NCBI GenBank assembly: GCA_049791475.1
Contig: JBAQZZ010000199.1
Location: forward strand, 1-6,113
Source of the DNA: CAXBID01 sp049791475
GTDB lineage: Bacteria; Bacteroidota; Bacteroidia; Flavobacteriales; Flavobacteriaceae
Reading direction: 5' to 3'
Length of the DNA stretch: 6,113 nt
The first letter of the stretch is position 1. Every line of letters begins with the position of its first letter. The notes under the pieces are model-generated. The model was not told the origin of the DNA, made no database searches, and worked only from the letters and a program-made list of their open reading frames with translations. Position numbers and translations under genes: made by a program. Of this stretch, positions 1-5,470 are shown in pieces.

Positions 1-1
1 T

Positions 2-61
2 GGTAAAATTGTTTATAAAGAAATTGCTGAAGCCTTTAATTGGGAAACTGAAGTTGCTTAA
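2..61 (+). CDS. C-terminal end of an unrecognised protein (truncated by window start)
   Basis: An open frame runs in from the left edge and ends at TAA 59-61. It encodes 19 residues ending in NWETEVA, and the tail is mildly amphipathic (IAEAFNW). It reads as the natural end of a coding gene, because the frame is open from the first complete codon and a non-coding AT-rich spacer follows. The fragment is too short to assign a family, and I do not recognise it. It lies 75 nt upstream of the metallopeptidase ATG on the same strand with no terminator hairpin between them, so some read-through into that gene is possible. Confidence 0.55.
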   Translation, partial: GKIVYKEIAEAFNWETEVA

Positions 62-94
62 AACTGACAAATTATCATATTAAAATATTGGCGT

Positions 95-102
95 TATTTT
101 TG
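95..102 (+). promoter_or_regulatory. Candidate -7 box (TAnnTTTG) for the metallopeptidase gene
   Basis: TATTTTTG matches the Bacteroidota -7 consensus TAnnTTTG exactly and lies about 35 nt before the ATG at 137. That would give a 5' leader of roughly 28-30 nt. No TTTG is found about 20 nt further upstream (the sequence there is ATTA), so the -33 element is missing or degenerate. In such an AT-rich spacer a chance match is possible. Confidence 0.35.
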
Positions 103-136
103 CTGTATTTTGTATAGAATTTTAAAACAAAAATTA

Positions 137-835
137 ATGATAGGATATTATATATTAATAGGAGCAATAGCTTTAGTGAGCTGGTTAGTAAGTAGGACAC
201 TTAAAAAGAAATTTGAAAAGTACTCTAAAGTACAATTACGTAACGGCATGAGTGGTGCTGAAATTGCTGAAAAAATGTTGGCTGATCATGGTATTACAGA
301 TGTTGAGGTCATTTCCACTCCTGGACAATTAACGGACCATTATAATCCGAAAAATAAAACGGTTAATTTAAGTGAATCGGTTTACAATCAACGTAATGCG
401 GCGGCGGCGGCTGTTTCTGCACATGAATGTGGACATGCTGTGCAACATGCGCAAGCTTATGAATGGTTAACCATGCGTTCTAAATTGGTGCCAGTTGTAC
501 AAATTACCTCAAGCATGTCACAATGGGTTGTTTTTGGAGGTATAGCACTTATGGCTACAAATTTAATTGGTGGTATGGGCTTTTATGTTGCCGTTGCGGG
601 TCTTATTATGATGGGATTTGCTACCATATTTAGTGTTATTACATTACCAGTAGAGTATGATGCTAGTAATCGTGCATTAGCATGGTTGAAAAATAAAAAT
701 ATGGTATCACAAGAAGAATACGCAGGTTCTGAAGACGCGCTTAAATGGGCAGCAAGAACTTATCTTGTAGCTGCATTAGGTGCTATAGCTTCTTTACTAT
801 ACTGGGCACTTCAAATATTTGGAGGAAGAGATTAA
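137..835 (+). CDS. Membrane zinc metallopeptidase, YugP-like (Zn_peptidase_2 family)
   Basis: This 232-residue protein belongs to the neutral zinc metallopeptidase family typified by Bacillus YugP, integral membrane proteins whose substrates are mostly unknown. The zinc site is visible: HECGH at residues 96-100 fits HExxH (H96 and H100 as ligands, E97 catalytic). The conserved DHYNP block (67-71) and PVEYDAS (171-177, probably carrying the third ligand, E173) flank it. Membrane segments are predicted at about 2-20, 131-168 (one or two spans) and 208-226. The length is normal for the family. I start at ATG 137, giving MIGYY, the usual N-terminus of this family. The frame extends to a TTG at 110, but the nine extra residues would put charge ahead of the first membrane helix. 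An intrinsic terminator follows directly. Oddity: five consecutive alanines (88-92) just before the active site, four of them GCG codons. The family is certain from motifs; the substrate is unknown. Confidence 0.93.
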   Translation: MIGYYILIGAIALVSWLVSRTLKKKFEKYSKVQLRNGMSGAEIAEKMLADHGITDVEVISTPGQLTDHYNPKNKTVNLSESVYNQRNAAAAAVSAHECGHAVQHAQAYEWLTMRSKLVPVVQITSSMSQWVVFGGIALMATNLIGGMGFYVAVAGLIMMGFATIFSVITLPVEYDASNRALAWLKNKNMVSQEEYAGSEDALKWAARTYLVAALGAIASLLYWALQIFGGRD

Positions 836-856
836 CAAATAAAAAATATAATTTTA

Positions 857-890
857 AAGCTCTGAATAACCTTTCAGGGCTTTTTTGTTT
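857..890 (+). terminator. Intrinsic terminator after the metallopeptidase gene
   Basis: AAGCTCTGAA (857-866) pairs with TTCAGGGCTT (873-882) through one G-U wobble and a 6-nt loop. A856-T883 can add another pair. The descending arm runs straight into a T tract (881-886) and further T-rich sequence. This is a textbook Rho-independent terminator 21 nt after the stop codon. It suggests that the downstream MutS-like gene has its own promoter or depends on partial read-through. Confidence 0.88.
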
Positions 891-913
891 CTTTACGTTT
901 TCAATAAAAAAGC

Positions 914-2683
914 ATGACAAATCCTTTAAAATATTATCAAGAACATTTAAAAAAATATCAATCTGAATCAAAAAGACTGTATAAAAAGATGACTGCTTTT
1001 AGCCTCTATAGGCTTGCTGTTTTTTTAAGTGTTGTTTTTGGTATTTATTTCACATTTAAGCAATGGCAATTAGCTCTTCTTATTGGTGTAATTGGAGTTG
1101 TTGTTTTTTTAGTTTTGCTTTCAAAATATACAGATATAAAACGATTACGTGATTTTAATAAAGCATTGGTAGGAATTAATGAAGAAGAAATTAAAATAGC
1201 TTCAGGCGATTTTCATAACCGAGATGAAGGCTTACAATTTCAAGATTCCAGCCATTTTTACAGTTTAGATATTGATTTATTTGGACGAGGTTCATTTTTT
1301 CAGTTTATAAATAGAACTACTATAAACGAAGGAACAAAAAAACTCGCTGAAGCTTTAAAAGCAAATAATGTTGATGCGATTATTTCAAGACAAAACGCCA
1401 TCAAAGAATTAAGCAGTAAATCACAATGGCGACAATATTATTCAGCAACATCTAGTTTAGTTTCTGTTGAAACTCCAGCAAAAAATATTATTAATTGGCT
1501 TCAAAATCATAAATCCTTTTTACCAAAAATAATACAATGGCTTCCTTTAGTTTTTTCTTTATCAACAGGTTTGTTAATTGGCTTAGCGGCGTTTAATTTA
1601 ATTAACCCTGTTGTAATTGGATACTGGTTATTCGTTGGTTTGGGTATTTCAGGAATTTATTTAAAAAAGATAAATGTTTTGGCTTCCAATACCGATAAAG
1701 TTAAAGATACGTTTAGGCAATACGCGTTGCTTTTAGATTTAATTGAAAATGAAACCTTCACATCCGATTTATTAATACAGAAACAAAAGCAAATTCAATC
1801 GGAAGGTAAAAAAGCATCGGTTATTTTTGCAGCATTTTCAAAATCGTTAGACGCTTTAGACAATCGAAATAATCTTATTGGTGCTATTTTTGGCAATGGT
1901 TATTTTCTAACCGATATAAAAAACAGCTTTAAAATTGAAAAATGGATAAAACAATACGGGCATAAAGTTAACGATTGGTTTGAAGTGGTTTCTTTTTTTG
2001 ATGCCTATAATTCCTTAGGAAATTTTACTTATAACCATCCCGATTTTGTGTTTCCAGAACTTGTAAACGATGGGTTGGTTATAAAAGCTAAAAATTTAGG
2101 ACACCCACTTTTGAAAAAAATCAAACGTATAGATAGTGATTTAACTATTGATAACGAGCAATTTTTTATAGTTACAGGAGCTAATATGGCTGGTAAAAGC
2201 ACGTTTTTAAGAACAGTGTCGTTACATATTGTAATGGCAAATGTTGGGTTGCCAGTTTGCGCAGAAACGAGTCAATATTCACCTGTAAAATTAATTACGA
2301 GTATGCGAACTACCGATTCTTTAACAGATGATAGTTCGTATTTTTTTTCAGAATTAACGCGCTTAAAATACATTGTTGATGCGATTCAAAAAGAGCCTTA
2401 TTTCATTGTTTTAGATGAAATTTTAAAAGGCACAAATAGCACCGATAAGGCTATTGGATCTAGAAAGTTTGTTGAGAAACTAGTGGCTTCAAATGCTACA
2501 GGAATTATTGCGACACACGATTTGAGTTTATGCGAGATAGAAAAAGAACTTGAAGATGTTAAAAACTACTATTTTGATGCCGAAATAATTAACGACGAAC
2601 TTCATTTCGATTACACTCTAAAAGAAGGTATTTGTAAAAATATGAATGCGTCTTTCCTATTAAAAAAGATGGATATTATTTAG
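914..2683 (+). CDS. Membrane-anchored MutS-like ATPase without a mismatch-recognition domain
   Basis: A 589-residue MutS homologue. The C-terminal ABC-type ATPase is complete: Walker A GANMAGKST (422-430), the MutS-specific block around DSSYFFSEL (473-481), Walker B FIVLDE (497-502) followed by the conserved LKGTNS, and the switch histidine THD (534-536). DLFGRGSFFQFINRTTINEG (121-140) matches the start of the MutS core domain. Two membrane hairpins are predicted, about 29-48 with 52-70 and about 205-229 with 231-250. The second lies inside the core/lever region, which is unusual for a DNA clamp. Canonical MutS is roughly 850 residues with an N-terminal mismatch-binding domain carrying a Phe-x-Glu motif. 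That domain is absent here, as is the C-terminal Smr nuclease of MutS2. It is therefore unlikely to be the general mismatch-repair sensor; DNA or nucleotide-dependent work at the membrane is an inference. ATG 914 has an A-rich upstream region and no clear Shine-Dalgarno. It is separated from the previous gene by a terminator. The family call is strong; the function is unknown. Confidence 0.9.
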   Translation: MTNPLKYYQEHLKKYQSESKRLYKKMTAFSLYRLAVFLSVVFGIYFTFKQWQLALLIGVIGVVVFLVLLSKYTDIKRLRDFNKALVGINEEEIKIASGDFHNRDEGLQFQDSSHFYSLDIDLFGRGSFFQFINRTTINEGTKKLAEALKANNVDAIISRQNAIKELSSKSQWRQYYSATSSLVSVETPAKNIINWLQNHKSFLPKIIQWLPLVFSLSTGLLIGLAAFNLINPVVIGYWLFVGLGISGIYLKKINVLASNTDKVKDTFRQYALLLDLIENETFTSDLLIQKQKQIQSEGKKASVIFAAFSKSLDALDNRNNLIGAIFGNGYFLTDIKNSFKIEKWIKQYGHKVNDWFEVVSFFDAYNSLGNFTYNHPDFVFPELVNDGLVIKAKNLGHPLLKKIKRIDSDLTIDNEQFFIVTGANMAGKSTFLRTVSLHIVMANVGLPVCAETSQYSPVKLITSMRTTDSLTDDSSYFFSELTRLKYIVDAIQKEPYFIVLDEILKGTNSTDKAIGSRKFVEKLVASNATGIIATHDLSLCEIEKELEDVKNYYFDAEIINDELHFDYTLKEGICKNMNASFLLKKMDII

Positions 2684-2807
2684 TTTAGCCATACAAATAG
2701 ATTCCAAACGATTCTTGTTTGAACGTTAAATTATTCTCAAAAATGCTGTATTTGCCATTAAAAAGCTTATATTTTAAATAAACAATATAATAGCTAAAAA
2801 TTTAGAA

Positions 2808-3305
2808 ATGAGAATAACAAAATGGATTTACATAGTAGGAATAACAATTTTAATATCATGCGGTAGTAGCGAACGCGTCATTACAAACAATGGAACTGTA
2901 TATGAAGTTAAGGGTAATAACTTTTATAATAAGGGTAAAGATGTTACAGATAAATTAACTGATATTGAAAAGAAAAGTATTCAATCTATTTTAGAAAAAC
3001 GTTTGGAAGCTGAAGAAGCTGCTAAAGAAAAGCAAGATGAAATTGCCAAATCTCTGGATGCACTAAAAGATAAAGAAAAGCAGCTTAAAGACAAGCAGCG
3101 TGAGATAGAAGATAAAATAGCAAACCGTGAGGATGCAAGAGATGATTTTTTTGAAGTAAAAAAGAAATTAAACGATTTAAAAGAAGAATATAAAGTACTA
3201 AAAGATAAGGGCGAATTATCGCCAAATGATGAATCCAAGTGGCGAAAAAGACTTAAAAAATTAGAAAAAAAATTAAAAGAAGCCGAGTTAGAAGTAGATA
3301 ATTAA
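2808..3305 (+). CDS. Small coiled-coil lipoprotein of unknown function
   Basis: A 165-residue protein with a clear lipoprotein signal: basic N-terminus (R2, K5), hydrophobic stretch 6-16 and lipobox LISC with the lipidated cysteine at 18. It is therefore probably anchored in the outer or inner membrane facing the periplasm. No acidic Lys/Ser-Asp-Asp type surface-export signal follows the cysteine (GSSER), which gives no support for surface display. Residues 23-50 look like a small beta-rich segment (VITNNGTVYEV and following). From about 52 to the end it is a highly charged Lys/Glu/Asp helix with coiled-coil character, broken once at about 135-143 (GELSPNDES). I do not recognise a named family. 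The long helix suggests a structural or periplasm-spanning role, which is inference. The gene stands alone, 124 nt after the MutS-like gene and convergent with the thioredoxin-like gene. ATG 2808 is the only start that keeps the signal peptide. Confidence 0.82.
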   Translation: MRITKWIYIVGITILISCGSSERVITNNGTVYEVKGNNFYNKGKDVTDKLTDIEKKSIQSILEKRLEAEEAAKEKQDEIAKSLDALKDKEKQLKDKQREIEDKIANREDARDDFFEVKKKLNDLKEEYKVLKDKGELSPNDESKWRKRLKKLEKKLKEAELEVDN

Positions 3306-3371
3306 TTTTTTTAAGAGTTTGCAATAAGAAATTCCAACCGAGGCACTTTAATTTTTTGAACTGAAAGGGGT

Positions 3372-3417
3372 CGTGACTAAACCAAATAATACCGTTTAGT
3401 TATGTCTTCTCTTTTTT
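3372..3417 (+). terminator. Candidate terminator of the lipoprotein gene, overlapping the end of the convergent gene
   Basis: ACTAAAC (3376-3382) and GTTTAGT (3394-3400) are perfect inverted repeats with an 11-nt loop. In plus-strand RNA the stem extends outward to 3372-3404 through U-A and C-G pairs and two G-U wobbles. A pyrimidine-rich tract with six T (3405-3417) follows at once. In minus-strand RNA the wobbles become A-C mismatches and no U tract follows. The element therefore fits the lipoprotein transcript better, even though it covers the last codons of the thioredoxin-like gene. The long loop and mixed U tract keep confidence low. Confidence 0.35.
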
Positions 3418-4293
3418 AATTTTCTCAATCATTTCAGTAGCATTTTTATCATCTGGTTTTAAACTAAGTACTTTATAGTAATTTTTCAACGCTTCATTAT
3501 AGTTTTTCAATTTTAAATGTGCTTCACCTAAACTATCAAAAACATTATATTTATAAGGGAAAATCTTCGTGTTTAAATCAAAAACATATAATGCTTTTTC
3601 TAATTGATTTGAACGTAAAAGGGAATATCCATAAGTATTTAATTCCCTGCTTCCTTTTACAAATTCAGCTAATCTTGATATTAAAGCCCTTTCATCAAGT
3701 TTTAAACTATCAATAGATTTCGTATCCAATAAATAGTTCACATAATTAGCGGCAACATAATTTGGTGCGTACTTATTTTCAATGATTATCTTATGAATAT
3801 CACGTTCAATAGTTTCAACAGGATGTTCTACAATTCTGTTAATTTCTTTTCCGTTTTTATAGAAAATAAAAGTAGGAACTCTATGAATGTTTAGTCCTTT
3901 TTCTTCATGATTTGGGCCTTGTTTATAAGCGTATTCAGTTCTATTAACAGCAATAACTTGTAATTGATTTTCTGGAAATTTGGCTGCATCCAAAACCTTA
4001 TAAAATCTTGGCACTTCTTGTTTACTATCGCCACACCAAGTACCTAAAAATACTTTTATTTCATATAAATTTAAAGAATCTTTTAAGTTTTTGGCTATGG
4101 ATTTATTAACCAAATAATCGTCATAATTTTCGTTAAACCAAGTTTTAAAACTATTTTGGGTTAAATCATTTTTAACAATTTTGCCTAGTAATAATTCTTT
4201 ACCATTGCTATCAGTTGTTAAAGTTTCGGTAGTTTGAGAAAAACTAAATTGTAGGCTAAGTAAAAGTAGAATAAGAACAACTGTTCGTTTCAT
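3400..4293 (-). CDS. Exported thioredoxin-fold protein with C-terminal TPR repeats
   Basis: A 297-residue protein. Residues 1-20 form a signal peptide (MKR, a leucine-rich core, then SFSQ), so it is exported, probably to the periplasm. Residues about 75-172 are a thioredoxin fold: VFLGTWCGDS (81-90) sits where the CxxC motif lies, and VPTFIFY (139-145) gives the cis-proline at 140. The active site is WC-G-D-S with only the first cysteine (C87). The resolving cysteine is Ser90 and there is no other cysteine in the protein, so it cannot form the usual intramolecular disulfide. Residues about 217-290 are two TPR-like units (YGYSLLRSNQLEKAL and FDSLGEAHLKLKNYNEALKNY), a tail often found on Bacteroidota exported enzymes. 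A monothiol reductase/isomerase or a thiol-binding role are both possible; the partner is unknown. The start codon directly abuts a six-unit AATC repeat. It is divergent from the sensor-kinase gene and convergent with the lipoprotein gene, and forms a single-gene transcript. Confidence 0.88.
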   Translation of the reverse strand: MKRTVVLILLLLSLQFSFSQTTETLTTDSNGKELLLGKIVKNDLTQNSFKTWFNENYDDYLVNKSIAKNLKDSLNLYEIKVFLGTWCGDSKQEVPRFYKVLDAAKFPENQLQVIAVNRTEYAYKQGPNHEEKGLNIHRVPTFIFYKNGKEINRIVEHPVETIERDIHKIIIENKYAPNYVAANYVNYLLDTKSIDSLKLDERALISRLAEFVKGSRELNTYGYSLLRSNQLEKALYVFDLNTKIFPYKYNVFDSLGEAHLKLKNYNEALKNYYKVLSLKPDDKNATEMIEKIKKEKT

Positions 4294-4317
4294 GATTGAT
4301 TGATTGATTGATTGATT
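4294..4317 (-). repeat. (AATC)6 tetranucleotide tract abutting the thioredoxin-like start codon
   Basis: Six perfect tandem copies of AATC on the minus strand (GATT on plus) occupy the 24 nt immediately upstream of the ATG, with no spacer. The tract has no stop codon in any frame and contains no Shine-Dalgarno-like sequence. It lies just downstream of a perfect TAnnTTTG box, so it would form almost the whole 5' leader. Tetranucleotide tracts of this kind are prone to strand slippage. An effect on expression is inferred. Confidence 0.95.
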
Positions 4318-4322
4318 TTTAT

Positions 4323-4330
4323 CAAAAATA
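4323..4330 (-). promoter_or_regulatory. Candidate -7 box (TAnnTTTG) for the thioredoxin-like gene
   Basis: On the minus strand this reads TATTTTTG, an exact match to the Bacteroidota -7 consensus. Transcription would start about 5-7 nt further on, at roughly 4316-4318, the outer edge of the AATC tract. The -33 region about 20 nt upstream (minus-strand ATTTAT) has no clear TTTG. The position, about 30 nt from the ATG, is reasonable. Confidence 0.45.
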
Positions 4331-4383
4331 GAATGCTTATCGCATAAATTCTAGTAATATGGATAGAAGGTATTCATAGCTTG

Positions 4384-4429
4384 ACCAACTCATGATTCAA
4401 ACCTACAAACAACAAATTTTTACGTTGGT
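4384..4429. promoter_or_regulatory. Possible LytTR-type operator pair in the divergent intergenic region
   Basis: TACGTTGGT (4421-4429) matches every position of the published LytTR consensus [TA][AC][CA]GTTN[AG][TG]. A near match, TGAGTTGGT, is read on the minus strand at 4392-4384. The two share a perfect inverted ACCAAC/GTTGGT with starts 40 bp apart. Known LytTR sites are usually direct repeats with about 12-13 bp between them, so the geometry is not standard. By my estimate a full consensus match is expected about 0.2 times by chance in this 205-bp spacer. The adjacent LytTR regulator gene makes autoregulation plausible but unproven. Confidence 0.22.
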
Positions 4430-4432
4430 AAC

Positions 4433-4451
4433 TACAAAAGGGCTTTTTGTA
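4433..4451. repeat. Short palindrome in the kinase promoter region
   Basis: TACAAAA (4433-4439) and TTTTGTA (4445-4451) are perfect inverted repeats around a 5-nt GGGCT centre. The element lies just upstream of the candidate -33 box of the kinase gene. It could be an operator or merely AT-rich coincidence. It is not a convincing terminator, as no U tract follows on either strand. Confidence 0.3.
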
Positions 4452-4458
4452 CACATTG

Positions 4459-4490
4459 TTTGATGGTTTTGACTTTTCTAGTTACTTTTA
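4459..4490 (+). promoter_or_regulatory. Candidate promoter of the LytS/LytTR operon
   Basis: TTTG (4459-4462), a 20-nt spacer and TACTTTTA (4483-4490) resemble the Bacteroidota -33/-7 pair TTTG and TAnnTTTG, with one mismatch in the -7 box and the expected spacing. The predicted start would be about 4494-4497, leaving a leader of only a few nucleotides before ATG 4499. That is short, so either the message is nearly leaderless or the true promoter lies further upstream. Confidence 0.35.
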
Positions 4491-4498
4491 AAATATAA

Positions 4499-5470
4499 AT
4501 GAGACTGGTAAACAAACATATTTCTCAACTATTAGTGCACATCTTGTTTTGGATGTTGTTCGTATTTGTGTCGTTGTTTTTGTTTTCAGATTATTATTGG
4601 AGAGAAAATCCGTTTTTACAATACGTATCTATTTTAGTGGCCATTGTTTATCTAAACAACTTTTTTCTGCTCCCATTTTTCGTTAAAAAGAAATTATATG
4701 TGCTTTACGTTTTTGTTTTTGCAGGTATTTCTTTTTTTGCTACCCAGTTGTATTGCTATGCTTTTGCGCAGTGCGGATGTAGTTTAACAAAATGTTTAAG
4801 CGATTATTTGTGGCAAACTTTAGTGCCTCTTATTTTCTTTTCATTTATATGGATTTTATATCGATTTATTGATAAACAAGAAGAAGTTGAAACCGTAAAA
4901 AAGGAGCATACTGAAATGGAGCTTAAGTTTCTTAAATCGCAAATAAATCCGCATGTTTTGTTTAATAATTTGAATACCATTTATTCCTATTCATTAGAAA
5001 AACCAAACGAGACGCCTGAACTTATTTTAATGCTTTCTGATAACTTAAAACATGTATTGTACGATAGTAATGAGGAAACCATTTCGATAGAAAAAGAAGT
5101 TCAATTTATAGATAATTATATTAAGTTTCAAACCATTAGAACTGAAGGTGTAAAGCAGATTATTTACAAGAAAAATATTGATTCGTTTACTAATAGAATA
5201 GCACCTCTGCTTTTAATTACCATCATTGAAAACGCCTTTAAACACAGTACGTTAAATAGCGATATTTTAATAAAAATAAATATTGAAAATAGTATTTTAA
5301 GTTTTACTTGTGAAAATGATTTTGATGCTGAAAAAGTAAGTACAACCGATTTTAAAATAGGGTTGAAAAATCTTGAAAAAAGGCTCCAACTTATTTATAA
5401 AGATGGTTATGAATTTAATATTGATAAATCAGACCGATTTAAAGTGATTTTAAAATTAAAACTACAATGA
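4499..5470 (+). CDS. LytS/YehU-type membrane sensor histidine kinase
   Basis: A 323-residue kinase of the His_kinase (PF06580-type) family that senses a signal at the membrane and phosphorylates a LytTR regulator. Four membrane segments are predicted (about 10-30, 41-61, 66-86, 104-124), with VKKK at 62-65 on the cytoplasmic side. A short coiled linker (126-145) leads to the H-box LKSQINPHVLFNNLN (145-159) with phospho-acceptor H152; the usual Phe of NPHFLFN is Val153. The N-box is IENAFKHS (243-250). The G-box is reduced to IGLKNLEKRL (287-296), as is common in this family. The predicted extracytoplasmic loop between TM3 and TM4 contains four cysteines (86, 92, 94, 99); only one other cysteine exists (C271). 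The stop codon overlaps the ATG of the response-regulator gene (ATGA), indicating translational coupling and one operon. The signal is unknown. Confidence 0.93.
   Translation: MRLVNKHISQLLVHILFWMLFVFVSLFLFSDYYWRENPFLQYVSILVAIVYLNNFFLLPFFVKKKLYVLYVFVFAGISFFATQLYCYAFAQCGCSLTKCLSDYLWQTLVPLIFFSFIWILYRFIDKQEEVETVKKEHTEMELKFLKSQINPHVLFNNLNTIYSYSLEKPNETPELILMLSDNLKHVLYDSNEETISIEKEVQFIDNYIKFQTIRTEGVKQIIYKKNIDSFTNRIAPLLLITIIENAFKHSTLNSDILIKINIENSILSFTCENDFDAEKVSTTDFKIGLKNLEKRLQLIYKDGYEFNIDKSDRFKVILKLKLQ

Noticed and set aside
110..136. N-terminal extension of the metallopeptidase from a TTG codon at 110
   Set aside because: It adds a basic nine-residue leader before a first helix that family members begin directly with MIGYY-like sequence. 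ATG 137 is the better start, and the TTG lies at about the predicted transcription start.
745..971. Open frames on both strands across the end of the metallopeptidase gene and the terminator
   Set aside because: Both run through the intrinsic terminator, overlap real genes and encode low-complexity Phe/Lys/Ser-rich sequence with no family features.
914..2683. Annotation as canonical mutS or mutS2
   Set aside because: The protein lacks the mismatch-recognition domain of MutS and the Smr domain of MutS2, and has membrane segments, so the symbols would mislead.
2705..2721. Hairpin (CAAACGA / TTGTTTG) after the MutS-like gene as a terminator
   Set aside because: The stem is 7 bp with a wobble and a 3-nt loop, and no T tract follows. 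It is too weak to call. I see no convincing terminator or promoter in 2684-2807; the best -7-like string (TGTATTTG at 2747-2754) has a mismatch and no -33 partner.
2981..3238. 85-codon minus-strand frame inside the lipoprotein gene
   Set aside because: Its Ser/Phe-rich product is the antisense reflection of the Lys/Glu coiled-coil codons, with no start context or motifs.
3519..3716. 65-codon plus-strand frame inside the thioredoxin-like gene
   Set aside because: It is a shadow of the TPR-coding region on the other strand, with no recognisable domain.
4294..4317. GATT repeats as a CRISPR array or iteron origin
   Set aside because: The units are 4 bp and directly joined without spacers. No cas or replication gene is present. 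It is a simple-sequence repeat.
3400..5470. Thioredoxin-like gene and two-component genes as one established redox-sensing system
   Set aside because: The genes are divergent, and the only link is adjacency plus cysteines in the kinase loop. Kept as a hypothesis within the findings, not as an annotation.
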